Assembly: GCF_016127015.1 (NCBI RefSeq)
Contig: NZ_CP065972.1
Span: 1,178,001 to 1,242,000 of the forward strand
DNA from: Corynebacterium tuberculostearicum
GTDB taxonomy: Bacteria; Actinomycetota; Actinomycetes; Mycobacteriales; Mycobacteriaceae
Length of the DNA: 64,000 nt
Direction of reading: 5' to 3'
Below the pieces are notes generated by a model. The model saw nothing but the letters and a program-made list of their open reading frames with translations. It was not told the origin of the DNA and made no database searches. This document shows, one piece after another, positions 1-7,948 of this stretch (position 1 is its first letter; the number at the start of each line of letters is the position of its first letter). The translations under genes were made by a program, and so were the position numbers.

Positions 1-711
1 GAAACGGTCGCGTGGCATGTCGGGATCGGCGAAATTGACGCCATAGGCATTGACGTTTTGCCCCAGCAGGGTGACCTCGGATACGCCCTGATCTACTAGG
101 GCTTTGACTTCGGCCAAGATATCGCCGGGCCGGCGGTCCTCTTCCTTGCCGCGCAGGGAAGGAACAATGCAGAACGTGCAGGTGTTATTGCAACCTACGG
201 AAACAGAAACCCAGCCGGCATAGGCAGACTCACGCTTGGCTGGCAAGACCGACGGAAAAGCCTCGAGGGAATCAACGATTTCCACCTGGGCTTCATCGTT
301 GTGACGGGCGCGCTCCAGCAGCGTCGGCAGGGCCGCCATATTGTGAGTGCCAAAGACAGCATCAACCCACGGGGCATTATCTAGGACGGTGTCCTTGTCT
401 TTCTGCGCCAGGCAACCGCCCACGGCAATTTGCATGCCGGGATGATTTTCCTTGGTCTTCTTCAAGGCACCCAAGGTGCCGTAGAGCCGCTTATCGGCAT
501 TTTCGCGCACGGCGCAGGTATTGAAGACGATGAGATCTGGCTCCACGCCTTCGCCGGCGGCCGCGTAGCCGGCCTCCTCCAAGAGACCAGAGATGCGCTC
601 CGAATCGTGCACATTCATCTGGCAGCCGAAAGTTCGGACTTCATAAGTACGGTTATCTGCGATTGTCTGCTCCACGTCGGCATAGTTTAGCCATGAAGCT
701 AGGCATCTCAT
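1..711 (-). CDS. miaB: tRNA-2-methylthio-N6-dimethylallyladenosine synthase MiaB (3' part beyond window)
   Basis: Radical-SAM methylthiotransferase that converts i6A37 to ms2i6A37 in tRNAs reading UNN codons. The leftward frame runs off the left edge. Its N-terminal half shows the UPF0004 domain with the three iron-sulfur cysteines in [18 protein letters not shown] and GGCLAQ, then the radical-SAM cluster motif [11 protein letters not shown]. The open frame can start at an ATG at 711 or a GTG at 675; neither has a good ribosome-binding site, and conservation only begins a few residues before FGCQMN, so the start is uncertain. It lies downstream of recX and recA in the same direction, the usual corynebacterial order. 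Identity is secure; the C-terminal TRAM domain is not in view. Confidence 0.95.
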   Translation of the reverse strand, partial: MRCLASWLNYADVEQTIADNRTYEVRTFGCQMNVHDSERISGLLEEAGYAAAGEGVEPDLIVFNTCAVRENADKRLYGTLGALKKTKENHPGMQIAVGGCLAQKDKDTVLDNAPWVDAVFGTHNMAALPTLLERARHNDEAQVEIVDSLEAFPSVLPAKRESAYAGWVSVSVGCNNTCTFCIVPSLRGKEEDRRPGDILAEVKALVDQGVSEVTLLGQNVNAYGVNFADPDMPRDRF

Positions 712-756
712 AACTGCCGGACTTGGCCATTCCGGTGCTGCCCTGCCTTGGCCGTA

Positions 757-1359
757 TCAGTCCTCTGCGCGCAGCTCCGCGCACCGCGCGTCAAGCGCCG
801 CGATTGCAATCTGCAGCGACATCCCTTCATTGAAGCCACGGCGTGCCAGCACTCCCACGATGCGGCGTAGAGCCTTGTCGCGCTCCTTGCGATCCTCCGG
901 TACGAACTTAATGGAGCGGGCCTTCTTTTCCGCAAGGGCCTGTGCCATAGCTTGTTCATCGGCAGGGTCGATTTGCTCGAGAGCCTCAGCACGGTCAGCC
1001 TCACTCACGCCCTTTTCCCGCAATTCCCTGTTGAGAACCGAACTGGACTTGCCGCGCCGCTTATGGCGCTGGCGCACCCACTCGTGTGCAAAGGCTGCGT
1101 CATTCACCAGCCCCGCGTGGGCTAAATCATCTAGCACGTCCTCAACGACATCTGGCTCAAACTCGGCCTTTACTAGACGATCATAGAGCTCTTTCCGGGA
1201 CCTAGAACGCTGATCCAAAAGGCCCAGTGCCCGAGAGCGGACCTTGGCCTTGGCTTCCTCTGCCTCTCGATCAAAAAGCCCGCCCCCAGCTGCTCCATTC
1301 TCATAGGCCTCGAGGGCCTGACGGAGTTGGGCGAGCTTTTCGGGGGCGGGCTGATTCAT
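757..1359 (-). CDS. recX: Regulatory protein RecX
   Basis: RecX binds RecA filaments and restrains their growth and activity, so it tunes recombination and the SOS response. The 200-residue product is acidic/basic, helical and Ala/Arg-rich, with the repeated three-helix RecX pattern: LGLLDQRSRSRKELYDRLV, then DVLDDLAHAGLVNDAAFAHE, then a third repeat with ALRRIVGVLARRGFNEG. It starts 51 bp after the recA stop, is on the same strand, and is presumably cotranscribed with recA. The ATG at 1359 has no clear Shine-Dalgarno sequence. Length is normal for actinobacterial RecX. Confidence 0.92.
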   Translation of the reverse strand: MNQPAPEKLAQLRQALEAYENGAAGGGLFDREAEEAKAKVRSRALGLLDQRSRSRKELYDRLVKAEFEPDVVEDVLDDLAHAGLVNDAAFAHEWVRQRHKRRGKSSSVLNRELREKGVSEADRAEALEQIDPADEQAMAQALAEKKARSIKFVPEDRKERDKALRRIVGVLARRGFNEGMSLQIAIAALDARCAELRAED

Positions 1360-1410
1360 GATGCAGATTCAAATGGTACGCGGAGTGTGTGGGTACGGGG
1401 TTAGACGATT

Positions 1411-2547
1411 CTAGTCGTCATCAAAATCGACGTTTGGAACGAGATCAACGGACTCATCGGTTAATGGGTCATCGGCACCAGGAACGTCCATCGCGGCACC
1501 CTCCTCGCCTTCGGCCGCGGCCTCGCCGATACCGAGCTTCTGGAAAATCTTCTGCTCGATTTCATTGGCTAGATCCGGGTTATCCTTCAGGAAATTACGC
1601 GCCTTCTCCTTACCCTGGCCCAGCTGGTCGCCTTCGTAGGTAAACCAAGAGCCGGACTTGCGAATGAAGCCGTTTTCGACGCCAAGGTCAATGATGGACG
1701 ACTCGCGAGAGATGCCTTCGCCATACATGATGTCGAACTCGGCAATCTTAAATGGTGGCGAGACCTTGTTTTTTACTACCTTGAGCTTGGTGCGGTTACC
1801 GATGGCATCCTGGCCATCTTTTAAGGTCTGGATGCGGCGGATATCGCAGCGCACGGAAGAGTAGAACTTGAGCGCTTTACCACCGGTGGTGGTCTCTGGC
1901 GAGCCGAACATCACGCCAATCTTTTCGCGCAGCTGGTTAATGAAGATAGCGGTGGTACCGGAGTTGTACAGGGCACCGGTCATCTTGCGCAGCGCCTGCG
2001 ACATCAGGCGGGCTTGGAGACCGACGTGACTATCGCCCATCTCACCTTCAATTTCCGCCTTCGGGGTAAGGGCAGCCACAGAGTCAACGACAATGATGTC
2101 AATTGCGCCAGAGCGTACCAGCATATCGGCGATCTCCAAGGCCTGTTCGCCGGTATCTGGCTGGGAAACCAAAAGGTTATCGGTATCCACGCCAAGCAGG
2201 CGAGCATACTGCGGGTCGAGCGCGTGCTCGGCGTCAATAAACGCGGCAATGCCGCCGTCCTTTTGTGCAGATGCAATGGCGTGCAGCGCAACAGTGGTCT
2301 TACCAGAAGACTCCGGGCCATAGATTTCTACGATACGCCCGCGCGGGAAACCACCAATACCCAGAGCAACATCGATTGCGGTATTACCGGAAGAAATGGC
2401 CTTAATCGGTGGGCGGTTGTCATCACCCAGGCGCATCACAGCGCCTTTGCCGTAATCCTTCTCAATCATGGCCATTGCGGCATCGAGGGCCTTTTGGCGG
2501 TCATCTCCCTTAGAGGCGGCAGAAGAAGACTTCTTTTTGGTTGCCAT
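1411..2547 (-). CDS. recA: Recombinase RecA
   Basis: DNA strand-exchange ATPase; as an activated filament it also promotes LexA self-cleavage. The product has 378 residues. Walker A GPESSGKT lies at residues 77-84, Walker B (IIVVDSV) near 150, and the L2 loop with [13 protein letters not shown] near 200-215. The C-terminal tail is strongly acidic ([15 protein letters not shown] and a DFDDD end), as in other RecA proteins. There is no intein. The ATG is preceded by AAGGAT. A candidate LexA site lies upstream at 2674-2688. recX and miaB follow on the same strand. Confidence 0.98.
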   Translation of the reverse strand: MATKKKSSSAASKGDDRQKALDAAMAMIEKDYGKGAVMRLGDDNRPPIKAISSGNTAIDVALGIGGFPRGRIVEIYGPESSGKTTVALHAIASAQKDGGIAAFIDAEHALDPQYARLLGVDTDNLLVSQPDTGEQALEIADMLVRSGAIDIIVVDSVAALTPKAEIEGEMGDSHVGLQARLMSQALRKMTGALYNSGTTAIFINQLREKIGVMFGSPETTTGGKALKFYSSVRCDIRRIQTLKDGQDAIGNRTKLKVVKNKVSPPFKIAEFDIMYGEGISRESSIIDLGVENGFIRKSGSWFTYEGDQLGQGKEKARNFLKDNPDLANEIEQKIFQKLGIGEAAAEGEEGAAMDVPGADDPLTDESVDLVPNVDFDDD

Positions 2548-2673
2548 TAACTTTCATCCTTATCTTTAACGACGATGTACTAACGCATTATTAGACTGCC
2601 GTGGAACTCAAACGGTTCCCTCCGTCAACGCCATCCCACTGTAGACGACTGCATCGACACCTCCGCCATATTA

Positions 2674-2688
2674 CATACATCTGTTCGA
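2674..2688 (-). promoter_or_regulatory. Candidate SOS (LexA) box upstream of recA
   Basis: On the recA strand the sequence reads TCGAACAGATGTATG. The first half-site, TCGAAC, is perfect for the actinobacterial consensus TCGAAC-N4-GTTCGA; the second half is degenerate (GTATGT). It lies about 127 bp before the recA start and immediately before a TAATAT-like -10, so bound LexA would cover the promoter. LexA control of recA is established in corynebacteria; that this exact site is used is inference. Confidence 0.55.
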
Positions 2689-2729
2689 ATTTTGAAAGTG
2701 AACACGCCAGTCCGTCAAATTCGACAGCG

Positions 2730-2945
2730 CTATAAAGTAGGGTAATCGACTCCCAACCTGCACTCCTTCGGTACATCAAAGTCATCGCACAGGCTCAGCC
2801 AGACGCGACGCGGATCGACGCCGCGTTCGATAAGCTCATCGGGCGTTGCCCCGAGGTCGGGCAAGACATGGGAGTGGCTAATCCACTTTCCCTTAGACTC
2901 GCCAAATTCGTCCACAATGAGCTGGTGATACTCGGTCAATCGCAT
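2730..2945 (-). CDS. DUF3046 family protein
   Basis: A 71-residue soluble protein of unknown function, found next to recA in many actinobacteria. The sequence opens MRLTEYHQLIVDEFG and contains the family pattern of a conserved His/Asp stretch (HSHVLPDLGATPDELIERG) and VWLSLCDDFDVP. The open frame extends further upstream, but the ATG at 2945 has AGGAT at a suitable distance and gives the usual family length. It sits between recA and the divergent biotin operon. No catalytic motif is visible. The role is unknown; the link to recA is positional only. Confidence 0.85.
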   Translation of the reverse strand: MRLTEYHQLIVDEFGESKGKWISHSHVLPDLGATPDELIERGVDPRRVWLSLCDDFDVPKECRLGVDYPTL

Positions 2946-3071
2946 GCGCGCCATCCTACTCAGCACTAAAGCACGGGCGCCAGCGGTCCAGAAAGCGTCG
3001 ATTGCAAGCCCGCCGCAATGGCCCTGCCTCACAATTATCAGCCTCGGATGAACACCGTTCAAAACCCTCAA

Positions 3072-3115
3072 TTGTCTGCAGTTTTCATGCAGTGCTAACC
3101 TCTTGAACATGAAAA
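3072..3115 (+). promoter_or_regulatory. Leaderless bioY promoter with flanking inverted repeat
   Basis: TTGTCT (3072-3077), an 18-bp spacer and TAACCT (3096-3101) lie directly before the bioY ATG at 3109, so the transcript probably begins at the A of the ATG. An 8-bp perfect inverted repeat, TTTTCATG at 3082-3089 and CATGAAAA at 3108-3115, brackets the -10 and is a candidate operator. I could not match it to the published BioQ consensus, so the regulator is not assigned. Confidence 0.45.
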
Positions 3116-3672
3116 AGAACTCTCTGGCAACCACCATTGCCTATGTTGCCGTGTTTACCGCTCTCGTTATCGTCCTTGCCTTCGTGTCCATCCCCATCGG
3201 TTCGGCCGGCGTGCCCATCGTGTTGCAAAACGCAGCACTGATCCTCGCCGGCCTTATTTTGGGTAGCAAGCGCGGCGGTTACGTGGGACTCCTCTTTTTG
3301 TTCCTGGGCCTTGCCCTCCCAGTTTTAGCAGGTGGCGGTACCACGCTGCGCGCCCTGGCAGGCCCAACCGCGGGCTACATCATCGGCTATGTTCTCTCGC
3401 CAGCGGTTGCAGGTGCAATTGCCTACCGCTCCCCTAAGAACAAGGGTGGCATGGCGGTCATACTTGCCATTGCTGCCATTGTCGGCCTTGCCATCCAATA
3501 CATCTGCGGCGCCTTTGGTCTCATGATCCGCTCTGGCTTGGAAATTGGTCCAGCCTTCGCAGCCCAATTGCCCTTCATCCCTGTCGATGCCGGAAAACTT
3601 GTCGTTGCCGTCATCATCGCTCTCGGTGTTCACTCGGCCTTCCCCGATCTGATGGGACGAAAGGCCGCCTAG
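3109..3672 (+). CDS. bioY: Biotin ECF transporter substrate-binding subunit BioY
   Basis: Membrane S-component that captures biotin and works with the BioM ATPase and BioN transmembrane coupling protein. The 187-residue product is almost wholly hydrophobic with about six membrane segments and the BioY signatures GVPIVLQNAALILAG, GGYVGL and GPTAGYIIGY. The annotated start is the ATG at 3109, seven nucleotides after a TAACCT -10 box, i.e. leaderless; an in-frame TTG at 3103 lies too close to the -10 to be used. The stop overlaps the bioM GTG by one base, indicating tight coupling. Corynebacteria commonly lack complete biotin synthesis and depend on this uptake system. Confidence 0.95.
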   Translation: MKKNSLATTIAYVAVFTALVIVLAFVSIPIGSAGVPIVLQNAALILAGLILGSKRGGYVGLLFLFLGLALPVLAGGGTTLRALAGPTAGYIIGYVLSPAVAGAIAYRSPKNKGGMAVILAIAAIVGLAIQYICGAFGLMIRSGLEIGPAFAAQLPFIPVDAGKLVVAVIIALGVHSAFPDLMGRKAA

Positions 3673-4364
3673 TGCCCACGATCGAATTTACCTCGGTCTC
3701 GGTGGCTTTTGATGACACCGTGGTGCTCGAGGACATCAACCTCACCCTCACCGAACAACGCATTGGCATCATCGGCCAGAATGGTGGCGGGAAATCCACC
3801 TTGACCAGGCTCATTAATGGGTTGGGCGAGTCTAGTGAAGGTACGGTGACGGTGGACCAGATGGACGTCGCCAAGCAGGGCAAAAAGGTGCGCGAAAAGG
3901 TGGGGTTTGTCTTTTCGGATGCCGAAAACCAGATTGTCATGCCCAATGTGCGCGATGACGTCGCCTTTTCGCTCCGCCGCTTTAAGCTGCCGAAACACGA
4001 GCGCCTCGCCCGCGTGAATGCTGCCCTCGAGCGCTTCGGACTCGCCGAATTTGCTGAGCGCTCACCGCATACGCTCTCCGGCGGACAAAAGCAGCTCCTC
4101 GCGCTGGCAGCGGTCATGGTCATCGACCCGATTCTCATCATCGCTGATGAGCCCACTACCCTGCTGGATCTGCGCAACCGCGATCGAATCAAAAGAGAAT
4201 TCGCGCGATTAGAACAGCAACTAATTGTGGTGACGCACGATCTGGACTTTCTGCGCGATTTTGATCGGGTCATTTGCATCGATGACCACCGCATCGCCGC
4301 GGATGGCCGGCCAGCGGAGGTCATAGATTTTTACCAAGACCTCATGGCCCAGCGGCCACTGTAG
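3672..4364 (+). CDS. bioM: Biotin transporter ATP-binding protein BioM
   Basis: ABC-type ATPase of the energy-coupling-factor biotin transporter. The 230-residue protein has Walker A GQNGGGKST (residues 35-43), the Q-loop around DAENQIVMP, the ABC signature LSGGQKQ near 135, Walker B ILIIADEPT near 155 and the switch His in VVTHDLDF. The start is a GTG whose G is the last base of the bioY TAG stop. bioN follows after 11 bp with a GGGAG ribosome-binding site. Role assignment rests on the bioY-bioM-bioN order as well as sequence. Confidence 0.94.
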   Translation: MPTIEFTSVSVAFDDTVVLEDINLTLTEQRIGIIGQNGGGKSTLTRLINGLGESSEGTVTVDQMDVAKQGKKVREKVGFVFSDAENQIVMPNVRDDVAFSLRRFKLPKHERLARVNAALERFGLAEFAERSPHTLSGGQKQLLALAAVMVIDPILIIADEPTTLLDLRNRDRIKREFARLEQQLIVVTHDLDFLRDFDRVICIDDHRIAADGRPAEVIDFYQDLMAQRPL

Positions 4365-4375
4365 GGAGAATTCTC

Positions 4376-4996
4376 ATGCAACGACGCACGAATCTCCCAC
4401 TTTCCGTCTATGTTGATGGCACCAGTTTTGTTCATCGCATCAAACCTAGTTGGAAGATCGCATTCCTCTTAGTCTTTATCCTGGTCACCAGCATCTTTTT
4501 CAAGTCCATTCCGTGGGCAGCAGGCGGCGTCATTTTCGTCGTCTTTCTCTATGCTTGCGCCCGGATTCCACCGGCCATTGCGTGGAGTCAAATCTGGCCG
4601 CCTCTCTTTTTCCTAGTCCCCTTGGCAGGCTTTCAATGGTGGGCAAAGGACTTCGACTATGCGGCGGTGATGTTCCTCAATGTCTTCGCCGCTATGATGG
4701 CTGCCTTCCTGCTCACGCTGACCTCCACGGTAGATGAAATCATGGAGTCACTGGAAGAGTCGCTGCAGCCCCTAAAGCGACTAGGAATACCGGTAGAAAA
4801 CATCAGCTTGGCTATGTCACTGACTATTCGGCTCATCCCGCTGATGTTTGAAACCGTCTATGAAGTCCTAGATGCCCGCAAAGCGCGCGGTGCCGGGATG
4901 TCCCCGCTGGCATTTGGCACCCCCGTTATTATTCGCTCCATCCGGCGAGCGCGCGCGATGGGGGAAGCGTTGCAGGCCCGCGGCGTCGGCGACTAG
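4376..4996 (+). CDS. bioN: Biotin ECF transporter transmembrane protein BioN
   Basis: Coupling T-component of the biotin transporter (CbiQ/EcfT family). It has 206 residues with about four to five membrane segments. The C-terminal part carries the two coupling-helix motifs typical of EcfT: ARKARGAG and RRARAMGEALQARG, which contact the ATPase. It is the last gene of the bioYMN operon and ends just before a strong hairpin terminator shared with pspA, which is transcribed toward it. Confidence 0.93.
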   Translation: MQRRTNLPLSVYVDGTSFVHRIKPSWKIAFLLVFILVTSIFFKSIPWAAGGVIFVVFLYACARIPPAIAWSQIWPPLFFLVPLAGFQWWAKDFDYAAVMFLNVFAAMMAAFLLTLTSTVDEIMESLEESLQPLKRLGIPVENISLAMSLTIRLIPLMFETVYEVLDARKARGAGMSPLAFGTPVIIRSIRRARAMGEALQARGVGD

Positions 4997-5002
4997 CAGC
5001 AT

Positions 5003-5060
5003 AAGTTATCGCCTCCCTTGCACCACCAAATGATGGCCAAGGGAGGCGATAACTTTTTAA
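5003..5060. terminator. Bidirectional terminator between bioN and pspA
   Basis: A perfect 18-bp stem (5003-5020 with 5038-5055) around a 17-nt loop, followed by TTTTT on the plus strand and preceded by A-rich sequence for the other direction. It ends bioYMN rightward and could also serve the leftward pspA, which is convergent. Confidence 0.9.
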
Positions 5061-5076
5061 AAGACAGTCGGGGGTT

Positions 5077-5937
5077 TTACTCCCCACGCAACTCACGCAG
5101 ACGGGCCTGTACAGCATCGTTGTTGGCACTGCCTGGCTGGGCAGCGTTGTCGGCAGCAGAGCCAGAAGCTTTATTGCCCTCAATGGCCTGAGCCTTATTG
5201 CCTTCCACGGACTTAGAAGAGTTCATTTCACTGCGAATCTGCTCCAAGCGGGAATGACCGGCCATCTGCACGCCTGCCTGCTGAACCTCGGCCATGCGGT
5301 TTTCCACGGAGTTCTCGGCAAGCTCGGCTTGGCCTAGCGCCTTGGAGTAACGGCGCTCAATCTTATCGCGCACAGCATCCAGAGACGGCGTATTGCCATT
5401 GGCAGTCAGCTCGTTCATGGAGTTCAAAGACTCAGAGACCTTTTCCTGCATCTTTGCCTGCTCCAGCTGGGAAAGCAGCTTGGAGCGCTCATTGACCTTT
5501 TCGCGCAGCGCGGCGTTATTACGCTGGACCGCATTCTTGGCCTTTTCTGCCTGCTGCAGTGCCTGGTCGTGCAGCTTCTTGGTATCCTCCACGGACTCCT
5601 CAGCCGTAACCAGCTGGGCGGCGAAGGCCTCTGCTGCGTTCTCGTACTCCACGGCCTTATTCTCATCGCCCTTGGCACGGGCCTGATCAGCCAATTCCAG
5701 AGCCTGGCGAGCATTGCCCTGCAGCTTTTCTACCTCTGCCAGACGGCGGTTAAGCTGCATTTCCAGCTGACGCTGGTTACCAATCACGGCGGCCGCCTGC
5801 TGAGACAGCTCCTGATGCTGGCGCTGAGCATCCTCAATAGCCTGCTCGATCTGCACTTTCGGATCGGCGTTTTCCTCGATCTTATTATCGAAGAGTGCCA
5901 TCAGGTACTTCCAGCCCTTAACAAATGGGTTCGCCAT
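5077..5937 (-). CDS. pspA: PspA/IM30 family envelope-stress protein
   Basis: Peripheral membrane protein of the ESCRT-III-like PspA/Vipp1 family, which assembles on the inner face of the membrane and protects it under stress. The protein (286 residues from the ATG at 5937) is predicted almost entirely coiled coil between about residues 20 and 240, with the short amphipathic N-terminus ([15 protein letters not shown]) that inserts in membranes. The tail is low-complexity, Asn/Ala/Ser-rich, and ends in a conserved-looking RLRELRG. A GTG at 5949 is in frame but sits on the GAAAGG site, so 5937 is preferred. clgR lies upstream on the same strand, as in mycobacteria. Confidence 0.88.
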   Translation of the reverse strand: MANPFVKGWKYLMALFDNKIEENADPKVQIEQAIEDAQRQHQELSQQAAAVIGNQRQLEMQLNRRLAEVEKLQGNARQALELADQARAKGDENKAVEYENAAEAFAAQLVTAEESVEDTKKLHDQALQQAEKAKNAVQRNNAALREKVNERSKLLSQLEQAKMQEKVSESLNSMNELTANGNTPSLDAVRDKIERRYSKALGQAELAENSVENRMAEVQQAGVQMAGHSRLEQIRSEMNSSKSVEGNKAQAIEGNKASGSAADNAAQPGSANNDAVQARLRELRGE

Positions 5938-6122
5938 GGTGTGCTTCACACCTTTCTAGGTTAAAAATGTGCGTAATGTTCTGCTGTTTATACTAGCGAA
6001 GCGCTGTTTCCACCGCTTGCACTCCCTGCGGTCGCGGGCGCTTGCCGACGCCCCCTCTTAACCACCACAACCGACCCTCCTCGCGAGAGAAGAGGCCGGC
6101 TGCTGACGTATACCGCTGTGGG

Positions 6123-6485
6123 CTAAAGCTCTGATGCGGCAGGTGCCGTATGGGCTAGCTCCTCATCCATGGAGGGCAGGGCCATGTAACCGGCTGCTTC
6201 AATCAATACGTCAGAGACCGAGCAATCTAGCGCGTGGCACACAGACGCAAGGAGCTCAGAGGAGACCTCCTTGCGACCGCGTTCGAGCTCTGAAAGGTAA
6301 CCCGGCGATACGCGGGCCACTCCGGCCAATTCGCGTAGGGTCACTCCTTTGTCCGCGCGGAAGGCGCGCAGCGTCAACCCAAGAGCCTCACGCAAAAGCG
6401 GCTCAGGGGTACGAGCAGTGGCGGGCGCCGCTGGTGCAGTAGCGCTGTTTACCGAGTGTTCGAGGACTGCAGTAGAAGTGTTCAT
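6123..6485 (-). CDS. clgR: XRE-family transcriptional regulator ClgR
   Basis: Activator of clp protease and stress genes in actinobacteria. The product has one helix-turn-helix domain of the XRE type (about residues 30-90: [41 protein letters not shown]), flanked by an Ala/Pro/Thr-rich N-terminus and a short tail ending in AASEL. In relatives the protein is itself a ClpCP substrate. Start candidates are TTG 6497, GTG 6488 and ATG 6485; AAGGAG lies 2, 11 and 14 nt before them, so the start is not decided. The order pgsA-cinA-clgR-pspA matches corynebacteria and resembles pgsA3-clgR-pspA of mycobacteria, supporting the name. Confidence 0.9.
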   Translation of the reverse strand: MNTSTAVLEHSVNSATAPAAPATARTPEPLLREALGLTLRAFRADKGVTLRELAGVARVSPGYLSELERGRKEVSSELLASVCHALDCSVSDVLIEAAGYMALPSMDEELAHTAPAASEL

Positions 6486-6511
6486 CACTATGGTCAACGC
6501 TCCTTGTCTCG

Positions 6512-7009
6512 CTATTGTTCCCGCAGTGCCGGATTTTCTTCCACAGTTGCGCGCAATAGACGCAAGGCGGCTGCGACCGTGGCCTCTCTAATTTCGTTGC
6601 GCTCCTTGCCCAATCCGGATAGCAGCTGGGAGAAAGCGACTCTGCCAGGAGAATAGATGCCGATATATACGGTGCCCGCCGGCTTGCCTTCTTGTAGGTC
6701 TGGTCCTGCCACTCCGGTAAGGCCTATCCCCCAGTCCGCAGCGGTTTCTGCCACTGCCGCGCGGGCCATTGCAAGGGCGGTCTCCCCAGAAACCACTCCG
6801 GCTGCTTCGATATCGGCTACCGGTTGGTGCAAAAAGTGGGATTTCACCTCGGTGGCATATGTTATAAGCCCTCCGCGCAATACAGCCGAGGCTCCAGGGA
6901 CAGAAGCCACCGTGGCGCTGGCCAACCCAGCAGTAAGTGACTCGCAAAAGGACAAAGTCTCGCCGCGCTCAGTGAGCTCGGATACGAGGCGGGCCGCCAT
7001 GGTGCTCAT
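6512..7009 (-). CDS. cinA: CinA C-terminal-domain nicotinamide-nucleotide amidase
   Basis: Stand-alone CinA C-terminal domain (PncC type), expected to hydrolyse nicotinamide mononucleotide to nicotinate mononucleotide in pyridine salvage. The 165-residue protein has the signatures [26 protein letters not shown] split across its N-terminus, GLTGVAGP and a GTVYIGI strand. It lacks the N-terminal MoCF-like domain of full CinA. It lies between pgsA (7 bp upstream) and clgR (about 15-27 bp downstream), all leftward, so the three are probably one transcript. Family is certain; the enzymatic role is from characterised relatives. Confidence 0.9.
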   Translation of the reverse strand: MSTMAARLVSELTERGETLSFCESLTAGLASATVASVPGASAVLRGGLITYATEVKSHFLHQPVADIEAAGVVSGETALAMARAAVAETAADWGIGLTGVAGPDLQEGKPAGTVYIGIYSPGRVAFSQLLSGLGKERNEIREATVAAALRLLRATVEENPALREQ

Positions 7010-7016
7010 GAACTAC

Positions 7017-7601
7017 CTAGCTATTCTGCTTCTTGCCGTCGATGAGGTACTGCACGCCGGTAACTACGGTCACCACTGCAGCCAAGAGCATCACTAGGAA
7101 GGTAGGAACGTTCATCCACTCCGGCAACGGCCACAGATACAGCCCGACTGCCAAGGATTGCAATACAGTCTTCAGTTTGCCGCCCTTCGAAGCAGGTACC
7201 ACCTTGCCGCGGCGCAACAAAACCATACGCCAGATGGTGATACCAAACTCACGGATGAGAATGACCACAGTAATCCACACCGGCAGTACCCCAATGATGT
7301 TGAGGCATACCAGTGCGGTAGTCATAAGCGCTTTATCGGCGATGGGATCAGCAATCTTGCCAAAATTGGTGATAAGGCCACGGGCACGTGCGATGTCCCC
7401 GTCGAGCTTATCTGTGAGCATTAAGGCCGCAAATAGGCCAAAAGCCCACCATTCATGGCCGGCAATAACTAGCCATGCGAAAACCGGAATGAAAAGAATG
7501 CGCAGGCTGGTGAGAAGATTTGGCAGGTTCCAATTGGATACCTGTGGATTCACATCCGAGGATTGCGCTGACTGTGTTCCGGGTTGATTCACGTTATACA
7601 T
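7017..7601 (-). CDS. pgsA: CDP-diacylglycerol-glycerol-3-phosphate 3-phosphatidyltransferase
   Basis: Membrane enzyme for the committed step of phosphatidylglycerol synthesis. The CDP-alcohol phosphotransferase signature DG-x2-AR-x8-G-x3-D-x3-D is present as DGDIARARGLITNFGKIADP followed by IAD, and there are about five membrane segments. The ATG at 7601 follows AGGTAGT closely and gives 194 residues; an in-frame codon at 7619 would add six residues with no ribosome-binding site. A 20-residue Gln/Ser/Asn-rich N-terminal extension precedes NLPNLLTSLRIL. The family also includes phosphatidylinositol-phosphate synthase, but the sequence start NLPNLLTxxR is typical of PgsA. Confidence 0.92.
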   Translation of the reverse strand: MYNVNQPGTQSAQSSDVNPQVSNWNLPNLLTSLRILFIPVFAWLVIAGHEWWAFGLFAALMLTDKLDGDIARARGLITNFGKIADPIADKALMTTALVCLNIIGVLPVWITVVILIREFGITIWRMVLLRRGKVVPASKGGKLKTVLQSLAVGLYLWPLPEWMNVPTFLVMLLAAVVTVVTGVQYLIDGKKQNS

Positions 7602-7660
7602 ACTACCTGTTAGCACCAAGCACCTGCGCTTGGATGCCCCTACATTTTAAAATGCGAAGC

Positions 7661-7948
7661 ATGAAGTATTTTGCTGTTAGCTACGACTACAACCCCAATA
7701 ATCCTGAGATTGCTAAGGCTCGCCCCGCGCACCGCGAGTTTACCGCGCAACTTTTTGAGGAGGGCACTATCATTGCCACAGGCCCCTTGACGGATTCCAA
7801 GGGCGGAGCACTCATCATCGTGGGGCTTGCCGACGACGCCGTGGTCGCCGACGCCATCGCCCTCATGGACAACGACCCCTTCTACCAGGCGGGCTGCATC
7901 ACCGGCCGCAGCTTCCGCGAGTGGAATCCCGTAAACGCCCGCTTCTAG
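7661..7948 (+). CDS. YciI family protein
   Basis: A 95-residue ferredoxin-like-fold protein of the YCII family, of unclear function. It begins MKYFAVSYDYNP, has the conserved His-Arg and Asp pair (RPAHREF) with the TGPL and GGALIIV strand motifs, and ends in FREWNPVNARF. The start is the ATG at 7661: a TAAAAT -10 (7648-7653) lies exactly seven nucleotides before it and there is no Shine-Dalgarno sequence, so the mRNA is probably leaderless. Its TAG stop overlaps the stop of the convergent terC gene by three bases, leaving no terminator between them. Confidence 0.88.
   Translation: MKYFAVSYDYNPNNPEIAKARPAHREFTAQLFEEGTIIATGPLTDSKGGALIIVGLADDAVVADAIALMDNDPFYQAGCITGRSFREWNPVNARF

Noticed and set aside
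3091..3111. BioQ operator at bioY
   Set aside because: The region CTAACCTCTTGAAC has parts of the consensus half-sites but not their orientation and spacing, so I did not call it.
6051..6100. Possible 6C-type small RNA (C-rich stretches with hairpins)
   Set aside because: Only one CCCCC run and no pair of hairpins with C-rich loops.
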